A stretch of DNA of 37,318 bases from assembly GCA_013388555.1 (NCBI GenBank), contig JACAFD010000125.1, positions 1 to 37,318 of the forward strand, given 5' to 3'. Shown piece after piece: positions 7,700 through 16,213 of the stretch. The stretch's first letter is position 1, and every line of letters starts with the position of its first letter. The notes beneath the pieces are model-generated. The model worked only from the letters and a program-made list of their open reading frames with translations. It did no database searches and was not told where the DNA came from. Both the position numbers and the translations under genes were made by a program. The stretch is from Nitrospirota bacterium (GTDB taxonomy: Bacteria; Nitrospirota; Nitrospiria; Nitrospirales; Nitrospiraceae).

Positions 7700-8782
7700 T
7701 TAGATGCGGCCTGCCCGCCAGCCTACCTTTGCCAGCGTCTCTTTGACGTGGTAACGGATGTTATCGTCCGATTCCTGTGCCAATAGGGCCAACAACGGCG
7801 CAATCGCTTGGTCCCCGAATCGAGCCAATGCGTCGGCAGCATCCGTCCGTGTCATCGTATGGCGGAGCGCCCTAATGAGTGCCGGGATGGCCGTCTCGTC
7901 TCGAATCACCCCTAAGCCCTTGGCAGCGACACCTAACGTGATGATCTCCTCATTCCAATGATCATCCCAGCTGTCGATCGGCCGCGAGAGCCCCGCTCGA
8001 TCCACTCCCTCAAGAACATTGATCAACACCGGTACTGCGCGACGATCACCGATCCGGCCGAGTGCCTCAACGGCCAACGGCCGCAGCCCCGGTTCTTTCG
8101 TCACCGTTATGAGGAACTCCACGGCGCGCGCATCTCCGATCTGACCGAGCGCCCGGATTGCATCCTCGCGAACCGCCCTGTCCTGATCGTTAAAGAGTAC
8201 CGACAACAGAGGAGCCACCGCCTCGGGCGACCCTGTCTTCCCCAAGGCCTCAACCGCATGCAACCGCACCAGCCATTCAGCATGGGTCAGAGCAGAAAGC
8301 AAAGACGAGAGCGCTGCTTCTCCGATAGCCGCGAGGGCACTCGACGCCTCCTCGCGCACAGCCTTCACCGAGTCTTGGAGGCGCGGAACCAACACTCCAA
8401 CCGCCTCAGGATCTCGAATCCGACCCAATGCCTTGGCCGCATGCATCCGCACAATCCAGTCGGGGCTTGTGAGCGCCACCATCAGCTGGGTAAGGACTCG
8501 TGCATCGGCAATAGTGGCCAATACCGATGAGGCCAACTCCTGAACCGTAAGCACAGGATCAGAAAGACAAGCGCCCAGCGGCAACACAGCCGGCTCTCCG
8601 ATGGCCAAGAGAGCGCCGATCGCCGCATCACGAACCGCGCGATCGCGATCACGAAGCATAGAGACCAATGGCACCACGGCCCTCGGGTCCCGGAACGTGC
8701 CAAGCATCGTGGCAGCTTCTTCGCGAATCGCCCAGTCCTCGTCCTTAAGAGCCGCGATCTGCTCGGCTATCGCGTCAGCCAT
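7700..8782 (-). CDS. HEAT-repeat protein
   Basis: A 360-residue protein built of about ten to eleven HEAT/PBS-lyase-type repeats, starting MADAIAEQIAALKDEDWAIR. Repeat cores such as RAVVPLVSMLRDRDRAVRDA and EAVAPLLSVLFNDQDRAVRE recur through the chain. One longer insertion sits near residues 270-300 (SRPIDSWDDHWNEE). The frame continues upstream to 9007, but that stretch is translated family-A repeat and is not credible. The ATG at 8782 starts the first repeat directly. Likely cytoplasmic scaffold; partner unknown. Confidence 0.8.
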   Translation of the reverse strand: MADAIAEQIAALKDEDWAIREEAATMLGTFRDPRAVVPLVSMLRDRDRAVRDAAIGALLAIGEPAVLPLGACLSDPVLTVQELASSVLATIADARVLTQLMVALTSPDWIVRMHAAKALGRIRDPEAVGVLVPRLQDSVKAVREEASSALAAIGEAALSSLLSALTHAEWLVRLHAVEALGKTGSPEAVAPLLSVLFNDQDRAVREDAIRALGQIGDARAVEFLITVTKEPGLRPLAVEALGRIGDRRAVPVLINVLEGVDRAGLSRPIDSWDDHWNEEIITLGVAAKGLGVIRDETAIPALIRALRHTMTRTDAADALARFGDQAIAPLLALLAQESDDNIRYHVKETLAKVGWRAGRI

Positions 8783-8800
8783 GCCTGATCTCGATCCTAG

Positions 8801-8912
8801 CAGGGTGCTGAAAAAGCCCCCTGGCAATATTCGAAGATTACGGTTGAGGCTAAGGTTCAGATGAAGAATGTCAGATCGTCGCTCAACCTTGACCTCAGCC
8901 TTCCTCGCTTCT
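8801..8912. repeat. Family-A repeat, right end missing
   Basis: The left end CAGGGTGCTGAAAAAGCCCC matches the family terminal repeat. The interior inverted repeat (GGTTGAGGCTAAGGTT against AACCTTGACCTCAGCC) matches the copy at 5478. No matching right terminal repeat is found before the next HEAT gene ends at 8922. It separates two HEAT genes. Confidence 0.7.
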
Positions 8913-8921
8913 CCGCAACCG

Positions 8922-10286
8922 CTAGCCCCGTTGGGCAAAATCACCCGACGGACCGAACCGGCCGGAGTCGCCCAACGGCATGTCCACCCTGGCGTTGTCG
9001 ACCACACTTGAATTGACGACGACGTCTTCCGGCGCCGGCATCCACCCTAGCTTTTCAAGTGTTTCGAGTGTCAATTGCCGCAAGGCATCTTTTGCCGTCA
9101 GTCGGACCGATGCATAGGAGAGCACCCGCTCCACTTCTGAAACGACTTCGGATGCTTTTGGGTCATACAGAAAAGCAATCAATGGCTCGATCGCCGTATC
9201 GCCGATCGTTGCCAACGCGTCGCTCGCCTTCTCACGCAACACTCCATCCTTCATCAACATGATCAGGTCGGGAATGACGCGGGGATCACGGAACTGGCCG
9301 AGCGCCGTCGCCGCCGCTTCCTTGATAAATGCGTCCTCGCTGACGATACAGCCGGGAGTCGGGGCTCCATCCTGTCGAATACCCTTCCCCTTCAACGCAT
9401 CCAGCACGGGAGCCAAAGCGCGGGGATCGCCTATCATACCAAGCGATGCAATGGCATGCCGTTTAACCGCCCCATCTTTCATCGCCTCGATCAAGGCATC
9501 GATGGCCCGCGGATCGCCGATCTGGCCCAGGGCAATCGTGGCATCTTCACGGACAGCCCTATCCGGATCTTTCAGCGCAGCAATCAGGACATCGACAACT
9601 TTAGAATCCCGTACCCAGGTTCGGCCGATTTGATAGTCAGTGGTCATCCCACCGAGTGCGCGGGCGGCGTGACACCGGACTACAAAGTCCTTGTCCATGA
9701 GACAGTCGATCAATGGATCGACGGAAGGCTGGCCGATGGAGATGAGCGCAGTCCCGGCTGTTTCCCGCACCGTTTTCGAAGGATCGCGGAAAAGCTTGAT
9801 GAGGACCGGGATCGCCCTCGGATCGCCAATCTTACCCAACGCCTCTGCCACCGCACTCTTTACGGCTCCATCGCGATCTCGGCAGACAAGTATGAGAGCC
9901 TCGACGGCATTCCGATCCTTTATTTCCCCACAGGTCTTCACGGCATGTTCGCGAACACGCCACCGCTCATCCTTTAATGCGGTGATCAGACGACCAACGA
10001 CCGTGGCCCCCATCGAGGCCATAGCTGCCACGGCAGCGTTCCGCACCTCCATAATGGAGTCGTTGAACAGGACGATGAGGGCTTCCACCGCCTTAGGCCC
10101 GCCGATCCTGGCGACACCCCAACCAGCCTGGGCTCGCACAGTCCAATATTCATCCCCGCAAGCGCTGATTAGCGCATCCAACGTGGTGGGATCAGCGAGT
10201 TCTGCGAGAGCCTTGGACGCCTCCTCGCGGGTCGCATCGTCGACATCCTCAAGTGCTTCTAACAGATCTTCACGCGTCTGGGCCAT
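8922..10286 (-). CDS. HEAT-repeat protein, largest of the cluster
   Basis: A 454-residue protein with roughly twelve HEAT/PBS-lyase-type repeats (for example EALILVCRDRDGAVKSAVAE, VLIAALKDPDRAVREDATIA, GQIGDPRAIDALIEAM). Two insertions break the register: about residues 215-230 (TTDYQIGRTWVRDS) and 305-320 (KGKGIRQDGAPTPGC). The C-terminal ~35 residues are non-repetitive. The ATG at 10286 has a GAGGAG Shine-Dalgarno that touches the stop codon of the upstream exported-protein gene, so the two are probably coupled. It is first of the five HEAT genes in transcription order. Function unknown. Confidence 0.82.
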   Translation of the reverse strand: MAQTREDLLEALEDVDDATREEASKALAELADPTTLDALISACGDEYWTVRAQAGWGVARIGGPKAVEALIVLFNDSIMEVRNAAVAAMASMGATVVGRLITALKDERWRVREHAVKTCGEIKDRNAVEALILVCRDRDGAVKSAVAEALGKIGDPRAIPVLIKLFRDPSKTVRETAGTALISIGQPSVDPLIDCLMDKDFVVRCHAARALGGMTTDYQIGRTWVRDSKVVDVLIAALKDPDRAVREDATIALGQIGDPRAIDALIEAMKDGAVKRHAIASLGMIGDPRALAPVLDALKGKGIRQDGAPTPGCIVSEDAFIKEAAATALGQFRDPRVIPDLIMLMKDGVLREKASDALATIGDTAIEPLIAFLYDPKASEVVSEVERVLSYASVRLTAKDALRQLTLETLEKLGWMPAPEDVVVNSSVVDNARVDMPLGDSGRFGPSGDFAQRG

Positions 10287-10299
10287 TGGTACCGCTCCT

Positions 10300-10734
10300 C
10301 TACTGATACTGGTAATCACGTTGGCCGCCGTACGGAAAGGTCCGGCTGCAGCGGACGATCAGAGTTTGGGTCCCTCGTCCCTCCACACATTGGTCGAGCG
10401 ATTGGGCAATTTCCAATTTCCCTTCTATGTTGACCGCGAACGGGAAATCAAATGTGAAGCTCAGAAACTTATATTTCCCCGGCTTCAGTTTGAGGACCCG
10501 CGACTCGGTCGTTCTGTAAGCATCCATGGACTCTGGGTCCGAACCATAGATGGATGGAGTGACACCGGGCACTTGCCACCACGTCTGAGGATTTATCGAA
10601 GTGGCATCGATGGTAATCGTATGCTCCTGGGTGTAGGCAGCCGGCTGACCAGCCACGGCCGGCGAAATAAGCGCCGCAGAGCCCAACAACCCTCCGACCA
10701 GGCAAAGGATCATGTACCTTGTCACCTTCTGCAT
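10300..10734 (-). CDS. Small exported protein of unknown function
   Basis: A 144-residue protein starting MQKVTRYMILCLVGGLLGSA, with a signal peptide probably cleaved after AVA near residue 28. The mature part is a beta-rich domain of ~115 residues. It contains a central LKLKPGKYKFLSFTFDFPFA stretch that resembles lipocalin- or carbohydrate-binding-like strands, and two Cys (QCVEG, VRCSR) that could form a disulfide in the periplasm. I do not recognise the family. It starts 8 bp after the phosphatase-fold gene ends and abuts the first HEAT gene, so the three genes are likely one transcript. A longer upstream start is possible but would overlap the preceding gene. Confidence 0.65.
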   Translation of the reverse strand: MQKVTRYMILCLVGGLLGSAALISPAVAGQPAAYTQEHTITIDATSINPQTWWQVPGVTPSIYGSDPESMDAYRTTESRVLKLKPGKYKFLSFTFDFPFAVNIEGKLEIAQSLDQCVEGRGTQTLIVRCSRTFPYGGQRDYQYQ

Positions 10735-10742
10735 TACGCAAC

Positions 10743-11771
10743 CTACTGCAGGCTGGATCCCTGTGAAGCTGCGGCAAAGGCGGCCTGAAAGATTTCTTCC
10801 ACGGCATGACTCTCCCACTCGGTATGGGTCTGTAATCCCAACGTCCGCATCACCGTTGCGCCGGTATCCAATATGGAGACTGGCTGGTGAATGGCGTGGC
10901 CAGGCTTAATCCCCACTCCCGAGGCAATCCAAGGAACCATCGGAACGCTCCCATCAGCCGGTTCTTGATTCGCATCCCTGCCTTCGGCACTGAGCGATGT
11001 TACAAAGAGGGTGGTCCGCTTGGTCAGCCCCTGCTCGTGATAGATATCCAACACAGAGTGGATAGCCTTATCCACCGAGCGAAGCGAGTCACGGTACTCC
11101 TTCGAGGTCCAGCCTTTCGACGCACCTACTCGACCAGCCTCAGGAAGGTGCACCACTAGGAAATGCGGCAGCGAGAGGATCGCATGTCCGTAGCCATGGC
11201 CACTGGTCGCTTTCATGAAGTATTGGCGAATGTAGGACACGATTCGGTCTGTGCTGCACTCAGGCTTCAGAGGCCCACACATCTGGTAATCCGTGTAGGG
11301 TTCGGGTCTCGCCAGTTGATAGAGCGACTCGTCCATAAAGAAAATTGCGCTGTCACGCCCTCCGCTTAAATCGAGATAGTCGAACAGGCTTGGAGTACGC
11401 GGGTAACCGCGGCTGAATTCGAAGGTGTTCCAGGTAATACCATGTTTCTCGACCGGCATCCCCGTAATCAGTGATGCCATCGTCGGGAGCCGCAAAGCAG
11501 GCCTTACCGCCGTGGCAGACCAGGTGACAGCCCCTTCCTTGATCAACCGGCTGAGGGTCGGCATCGTGCCGCCTTTCAGAGAGTTCTGTCCGAAGCCTTC
11601 AAGGACGAAGAGAACCACATGTTCGGTCGGAGGCATTGCGGCAGGAACCTGAGCCGTCGCCGATGCAGCAACCACGATTGTCCCACTCTGGGAAAGCACA
11701 CAGAGGGAGAACAATGATACGGCAAGCACCCGAATCGACCATCCTCTATCAAGACAGATTGACCTGTGCAA
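10743..11771 (-). CDS. Exported alkaline-phosphatase-fold protein, probably catalytically inactive
   Basis: A 342-residue protein with an N-terminal signal segment (residues ~12-36) and the layout of type I phosphodiesterase/nucleotide pyrophosphatases: VVLFVLEGFG, MPTLSRLIKEGAVTW, MASLITGMPVEKHGITW. The residues that bind metal or attack substrate look replaced: first Asp to Glu58, the Thr nucleophile to Arg94, the DxxGH motif to E211-A-G-R, and SDHG to S-A-E-G (261-264). It starts with TTG, supported by a strong GGAGG Shine-Dalgarno 7 bp away. First gene of a set leading into the HEAT cluster. It may bind rather than hydrolyse phosphorylated ligands; this is inference. Confidence 0.75.
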   Translation of the reverse strand: MHRSICLDRGWSIRVLAVSLFSLCVLSQSGTIVVAASATAQVPAAMPPTEHVVLFVLEGFGQNSLKGGTMPTLSRLIKEGAVTWSATAVRPALRLPTMASLITGMPVEKHGITWNTFEFSRGYPRTPSLFDYLDLSGGRDSAIFFMDESLYQLARPEPYTDYQMCGPLKPECSTDRIVSYIRQYFMKATSGHGYGHAILSLPHFLVVHLPEAGRVGASKGWTSKEYRDSLRSVDKAIHSVLDIYHEQGLTKRTTLFVTSLSAEGRDANQEPADGSVPMVPWIASGVGIKPGHAIHQPVSILDTGATVMRTLGLQTHTEWESHAVEEIFQAAFAAASQGSSLQ

Positions 11772-11992
11772 GATTAGCCCTCCCCATCCTACTTCCGAGG
11801 AATTTTCTACGCTACCATGGCGTTTTCCGCCAAGGCAAGCGAGGCTACGTCCACCTGCACAATCCTTCAGGATTCATACGTGTCGATAGCTCCTGGCAGG
11901 ACCGTCAATGTCGGTGTATGCTTATCAGTAGCTCCAGGGGCTACCGACAACTGGGCGTCGGGCACGGCGGTTCTATATAGTTCTATCTATAG
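11772..11992. promoter_or_regulatory. Divergent intergenic region
   Basis: A 221-bp gap between the divergent phosphatase-fold gene and the LPP20-like gene, so it should hold promoters in both directions. I could not pick a consensus -35/-10 pair with confidence. TATATAG-like A/T runs lie at 11974-11991, near the plus-strand start. A 60-codon plus-strand frame here was not accepted as a gene. Confidence 0.4.
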
Positions 11993-13171
11993 ATGGTAAG
12001 GGCGATGCGCCTGTTCTCTCCCCATACTGCCACCCAATCGGAATTCCCTCACATCCGATCACTCACCCTGCGCCTCGTTGTCCTGCTCTTAAGCCTATCT
12101 GTCTGGCCGGCCATTACTCTGGCAGAAATCCGAGTGGTAGCCGCCCAGGGTGAACACAGGATGGGAGACCGTGACACCAGAGAGGACGCCATCCGACTGG
12201 CCACCGAAGCAGCTAAGCGAAACGCCCTGGAACAGGTCGCTGTCTACCTCGAGAGCATCACTATCGTGAACGGTCTTGATATGACGAAAGACGAAATTCG
12301 AACCTATACCGCTGGCTTGGTTTTTGTCCTGGAACAGGCGACCAACACGACGCTTGACGGAAACACCATCGTGGTCAGAACGGATCTGGTCGCCCAGATC
12401 GATACGGAAGAAGTGCGGCAGGCCATCGCCACGTTGCGGGAGAACAAGGACGCCTGGCATCAGCTCGTCGCACTGCAACAGGAAAATGACCAACTGCAGC
12501 AAGAGCTCGCCGCGGCGAATAAGGCCTTGGCACAAGCCTCGACCACGGAGCAGACACAGCAGGCGGCCCAGCAACGCCAAAACATCTTGAATCGGGTACA
12601 ATCGAACGCCATGGTCTCGCAAGCCTGGACGGATTGGTTGCTCATCTCACCGGCTGTCTACTCCTCTTCTCAGGTGGGGTTGACCCACATCCAGACTCTT
12701 CTGGCCGCCGCACAAGGCTTGTATTCCACAAGCCCGCATGTCCATGTGGCGCAGCAACTGACTACGACAAGACCGCCGCCGGCGCCGCCACAACCACCCG
12801 TTCCTTCTGAACCGGGAGCGAGACCAGCGACGATGCCACGTCATCAGATCACGCCTGCGCCGGGATCCCAGACCATTCGACGAACGTTGAACGAAATCAC
12901 GTATCACACACCAATAGGGCAACCCTACAGCGGCCATCAACCTGGCATCACGAATCAGATGCCGCCCTCAACAGGCATATCACCTATGACAAGACAGATT
13001 GCTCCGGCGACGAATCAGATCCATCCGCAAACCTTCCGGCACATACCACAAATGCCCTCTCAGATTGCGCCCCGTGGGTTCGGTAATGGCGGACACCCTG
13101 GGAGTAGCGGTCGAGGAGGCGGAGGATCGGGGGGCGGGCATGGTGGTGGCGCAGGACGAGGGAGGCAGTGA
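11993..13171 (+). CDS. Exported LPP20-like protein with a Pro/Gly-rich tail
   Basis: A 392-residue protein. A signal peptide (hydrophobic 26-43, cleavage near TLAEI) is followed by a module of ~95 residues. That module (AIRLATEAAKRNALEQVAVYLES ... TAGLVFVLEQATN ... VVRTDLVAQID) resembles the LPP20/FlgT-N type domain of cell-surface proteins. A coiled coil (~150-195, LQQENDQLQQELAAANKALA) comes next, then a long low-complexity tail rich in Pro, Gln and finally Gly (GGGGSGGGHGGGAGRG). It shares the first module and coiled coil with the TPR protein at 21072. The start is uncertain: ATG at 11993 or 12005. It is translationally coupled to the next gene. Probably periplasmic or surface-located; function unknown. 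Confidence 0.72.
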   Translation: MVRAMRLFSPHTATQSEFPHIRSLTLRLVVLLLSLSVWPAITLAEIRVVAAQGEHRMGDRDTREDAIRLATEAAKRNALEQVAVYLESITIVNGLDMTKDEIRTYTAGLVFVLEQATNTTLDGNTIVVRTDLVAQIDTEEVRQAIATLRENKDAWHQLVALQQENDQLQQELAAANKALAQASTTEQTQQAAQQRQNILNRVQSNAMVSQAWTDWLLISPAVYSSSQVGLTHIQTLLAAAQGLYSTSPHVHVAQQLTTTRPPPAPPQPPVPSEPGARPATMPRHQITPAPGSQTIRRTLNEITYHTPIGQPYSGHQPGITNQMPPSTGISPMTRQIAPATNQIHPQTFRHIPQMPSQIAPRGFGNGGHPGSSGRGGGGSGGGHGGGAGRGRQ

Positions 13172-13738
13172 GTGAGGAGTAGGAGTAGTCAGTTGATCGT
13201 CGCCTTGATCACCGTTGGTTGTGCGATCTTGCTGCCGCTGAATTCGTGTGCTGCGGATTCAGGCGATGTTCGAAGCCGTGCGGAACACTCATTTGATCAA
13301 CTGAATCAGCATAGCGGGCAACAAGACTCCTCAAGCGCACCTTCGGGGCCACGTACCAAGAATGACGATCACAACAGCTATTCATCGGACCAATACCTTA
13401 TCGGCAAAGGCCAGGGTGATATGGCCAAGGGTCCGATTGTCTGCCAGCGCGTATCGGAACTCTCTGCCCGTACCGACCTCGCCAAACAAATTCGCATTCT
13501 GGTGAAGGAACATATGGTCGACCGCATACGCGAGCGAACCGGCCGAGAGACAGAGCAGGATATCGAGGTCACGCGGGAGGAAATCGTTCAAGAATATCTA
13601 CAAGGCGTGAAGATCGTCGATCGCCTGATCGACGACGAAAAGAAAGTTTGTTCAGCCACCGCCGTCATGCTGAAGAGTCAGATCCAGCCGAAACCGGCAC
13701 CAGGCCGCCTCGAGCCTACCCCGACAGTCATTCGGTAA
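13172..13738 (+). CDS. Exported LPP20-like protein
   Basis: A 188-residue protein beginning with GTG directly after the TGA of the previous gene. Its GGAGG Shine-Dalgarno lies inside the end of that gene, a clear coupling arrangement. A signal peptide (residues 6-27) ends LNSCAADS, which could be a weak lipobox or a signal peptidase I site. The conserved part (IGKGQGDMAKGPIVCQRVSE then SARTDLAKQIRILVKEHM) has the LPP20-like pattern of a repeated Ala/Leu helix followed by regulator-like Glu/Arg helices. The role is likely in the envelope; the actual function is unknown. Confidence 0.7.
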   Translation: MRSRSSQLIVALITVGCAILLPLNSCAADSGDVRSRAEHSFDQLNQHSGQQDSSSAPSGPRTKNDDHNSYSSDQYLIGKGQGDMAKGPIVCQRVSELSARTDLAKQIRILVKEHMVDRIRERTGRETEQDIEVTREEIVQEYLQGVKIVDRLIDDEKKVCSATAVMLKSQIQPKPAPGRLEPTPTVIR

Positions 13739-13744
13739 ACAATC

Positions 13745-13842
13745 TGGTTTGTTTAGTTCATCTTGTCGGTCTTGTATAACCAAACAAACGAAACAAACCA
13801 ACTAACGGTCTTCTTCGGATGGCGCACTCTTTTAGCATCCTG
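13745..13842. repeat. Inverted repeat and remnant of a family-A right end
   Basis: TGGTTTGTTT (13745-13754) is exactly inverted as AAACAAACCA (13791-13800), which could fold as a long-loop hairpin just after the LPP20-like gene. It is followed by GGCGCACTCTTTTAGCATCCTG (13821-13842), close to the right end GGCGGACTTTTTCAGCATCCTG of the copy at 1-194. The rest of the repeat is absent, so this is a remnant. Confidence 0.5.
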
Positions 13843-13890
13843 CTGACCTTCCGTTGCAGTCCGTCACCAACTTCGGGTATGTAACCCCCC

Positions 13891-15162
13891 ATGCCGGCCG
13901 AAAACAGTTTCCAGCACGATGTAATGTCTCGAAAGAATCCTGGCGGGCGGATCACCGTTCGCGAGGTCACCCCGCTTGCCCTATCAAACTCGTCCTCCGG
14001 GCAAGACGCCATGGCCACGCTCGGCATACGCCTCTCGCAAACCGGTGTTCGCGTGATCGTCTTGCTGCACGGTTCCATCATGGGAACCGACGTCTTTGGG
14101 GTGCAAAGGTTGGATGAGCTGGGCGGGCTCAAACGCGGCTACTCACGAGGCGTGGCAGGACTCGATGCCTTACTGGCCCTCATGCGCGAAAATGATGATG
14201 GCTTTTCACCGCTGCCCAACGGGATGAAGCCTCCCCTCCCAAATGATGACTCCACCAAGAGGCTGCTTGATGAACAGATCGGGGATGCAGGCAATTTCAC
14301 GAATGCCTATGTGGAACTCATGAGACAATCGCTCAACCGAAACCTGGATCGTCCGATCCATTGCATTCGTGAGCTCTGGTCCTCTGAACACCATCACCTG
14401 GGCCGTGCCTTGGCGGCGGTCTCTATGCTGGGACGCCTTCGCGACTGGTGCGAGGTCCACGGGCTGGGCCAAGGAGATCGGATTCTCATACAGGCTCACG
14501 GGCAGGCCGGGTTAGTCCTCGCCCTCGTTTCGAACCTCTTATGCGTGGCATCGACCAGCAGCCGGACAAGGTTGCTCGATCTCTTGTCTGCTTTTGCCTC
14601 GCAGGTCAATCGGCCGGACATCACTTCAACGATTCGCCGCGTCACTCCATTCCTCTCAAATGGAACCCTCCTCAATGGAGCGGTGCTGGACGTCATTACG
14701 TTGGGAACACCGGTACGCTACGGGTGGGATCCGTCTGGGTTAGGCATGCTGCTGCACATCGTCAACCATCGAAATCTTCGGACCGATGGAAAAGTATGGC
14801 TCTCGAAAATGGAATTGCCCCAGATCACAATGGAGATGCCGATTGCCTGGGGCGGTGACTACATTCAACAATTGGCCGTGGCCGGCAGCGATGCCTTGCC
14901 GACGACCGATGCAGCCAAGGCAACGAATAAAGACCTATGGGAGATCGTGGAGCCATTTGATGGGTTTGAACGATGGCTTGAATGTGCCCGCCGCGCCGTC
15001 CGAATCCCCAGCGAGGGGCTGGGGATTCTTGCCGACTACAAGGATTCCACCGGGTCCACGAATGTGCGCGACCATTACTTCGGGCACGCGGTCTATACTC
15101 GCCTCAGCTCCTTGCTCTTCAACACCACAGAAATCGTGCAGGCTCTCTGCCACGTCCCGTAA
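13891..15162 (+). CDS. Alpha/beta-hydrolase-fold (lipase-like) protein lacking the Ser nucleophile
   Basis: A 423-residue protein with the outline of a lipase/esterase: an early strand and oxyanion-type loop (VIVLLHGSIMG, ~55-65), the nucleophile-elbow strand (ILIQAHGQAG, ~198-207), a later LGTPVRYG element (~275) and a C-terminal His in RDHYFGHAV. At the elbow the usual G-H-S-x-G-G reads A-H-G204-Q-A-G, so the catalytic Ser is replaced by Gly. It has no signal peptide. It is either an inactive relative or uses other chemistry. The start is uncertain: ATG at 13891 or 13924, neither with a good Shine-Dalgarno. Convergent with the next gene. Confidence 0.65.
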   Translation: MPAENSFQHDVMSRKNPGGRITVREVTPLALSNSSSGQDAMATLGIRLSQTGVRVIVLLHGSIMGTDVFGVQRLDELGGLKRGYSRGVAGLDALLALMRENDDGFSPLPNGMKPPLPNDDSTKRLLDEQIGDAGNFTNAYVELMRQSLNRNLDRPIHCIRELWSSEHHHLGRALAAVSMLGRLRDWCEVHGLGQGDRILIQAHGQAGLVLALVSNLLCVASTSSRTRLLDLLSAFASQVNRPDITSTIRRVTPFLSNGTLLNGAVLDVITLGTPVRYGWDPSGLGMLLHIVNHRNLRTDGKVWLSKMELPQITMEMPIAWGGDYIQQLAVAGSDALPTTDAAKATNKDLWEIVEPFDGFERWLECARRAVRIPSEGLGILADYKDSTGSTNVRDHYFGHAVYTRLSSLLFNTTEIVQALCHVP

Positions 15163-15186
15163 TACTGTGCTTTCCACCTTGCACCT

Positions 15187-16053
15187 TCACTCTTCTCGCA
15201 ATTGCACCGCCAGGGGTTCCCACGAAAAGATGCCGTCAAGATAGGCGTGGCCGTTCGGCGTGGTGGCGGCGAGTTCAACAGATTCGTAGACGCTGATTGT
15301 CGTACCACTGCCGGCTGAGACTGAGACTTGCATCGTGAGAGCCGCGCTCGGCGCATGCGATGCAATATCCTGATGGGTCCGCAATTGTCTTGGCGAGGCA
15401 GGAAGATTCACGAGCTGGGCTGGCGGCGCCTGGCGAAACTCGCCATCATAGGTTACCCACAGTCGCACGGCGGCCGACACATGGGCATACCACTCGTCTC
15501 CGACCGCATTAGCTTCAGCCCAATTAAACAGGGTGTTCACCCGTGACATAATGGACACCGTCGTCGGCCCCAGCGAGGCTGGAATCTGCAGCAGGGTCGT
15601 GTAGCCGGCGTGGACATACCCGAGCGTATCCCAGAGTGAAGGATTGGCCCCGACGCGCGCCTGGAGTGATTTGCTTGGCAGCACATGCTCTACGTAATGG
15701 GGATTCGCGGCAAGACGGAGATAGTGCGTGTCTTCAAGGTATTTGATCTGATCGAGCTTGCACAATGTTTCATCCCGATCGCCGAATCCGATGGTGTTCG
15801 GCGCCGAAACACTATCCGCTCCGGTAAAGATCAGCTTGCTCCAGCCGATCGGCGCAATGCAACTGGCACTCGCCAACCCGTTCAGCTTTTCCAGCACCGC
15901 CACACGGCTCTTGATATCACTGAAGACCGACTCCAGCCCTTCTTTCGTTCCACGAACCCGTTCAACCAGAAGAGTCTTTTCGAGTTTCCGTTGTTCTTCG
16001 AGTTGGCGCACAAACGAGTCTGTCTGCCGATCGAGTTCCGACACTGGTGCCAT
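15187..16053 (-). CDS. Conserved-looking protein of unknown function with N-terminal coiled coil
   Basis: A 288-residue protein I do not recognise. Residues 1-60 form a charged coiled coil (DRQTDSFVRQLEEQRKLEKT and onward). The remainder has mixed alpha/beta character with short aromatic motifs (GYVHAGYTTLLQIP, FNWAEANAVGDEWYAH, LWVTYDGEF). There is no signal peptide or membrane segment. A strong Shine-Dalgarno (AAGGGGG) lies about 4-10 bp before the ATG. It is convergent with the lipase-fold gene and lies downstream of the DNA polymerase gene on the same strand with a 160-bp gap. Whether it belongs to the polymerase cassette cannot be judged from sequence alone. Confidence 0.65.
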   Translation of the reverse strand: MAPVSELDRQTDSFVRQLEEQRKLEKTLLVERVRGTKEGLESVFSDIKSRVAVLEKLNGLASASCIAPIGWSKLIFTGADSVSAPNTIGFGDRDETLCKLDQIKYLEDTHYLRLAANPHYVEHVLPSKSLQARVGANPSLWDTLGYVHAGYTTLLQIPASLGPTTVSIMSRVNTLFNWAEANAVGDEWYAHVSAAVRLWVTYDGEFRQAPPAQLVNLPASPRQLRTHQDIASHAPSAALTMQVSVSAGSGTTISVYESVELAATTPNGHAYLDGIFSWEPLAVQLREE

Positions 16054-16213
16054 TTGATCCCCCTTTTTAGGTTATGTGATGCCCCCCTACAGCACACCGG
16101 AACCCAGGGGATTTCGCAAGATGGGTGCCATAGCTAACCCCGCATAAACAGGCTCTAGTGACCCTATGGCCGCAGGCAAGGGCCGACGACCGGGACAAGT
16201 TTGAACGCACCTG

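Noticed and set aside
8783-9007. N-terminal extension of the HEAT gene that ends at 7700
   Set aside because: It translates a family-A repeat and overlaps the neighbouring HEAT gene; the HEAT repeats begin at the ATG at 8782.
4657-10286. Possible CRISPR array or tandem DNA repeats in the HEAT cluster
   Set aside because: The ~93-bp periodicity comes from the protein repeats; there are no identical direct repeats with unique spacers.
11817-11999. 60-codon plus-strand frame in the divergent region
   Set aside because: No Shine-Dalgarno, no recognisable family, and it overlaps the likely promoters and the next start.
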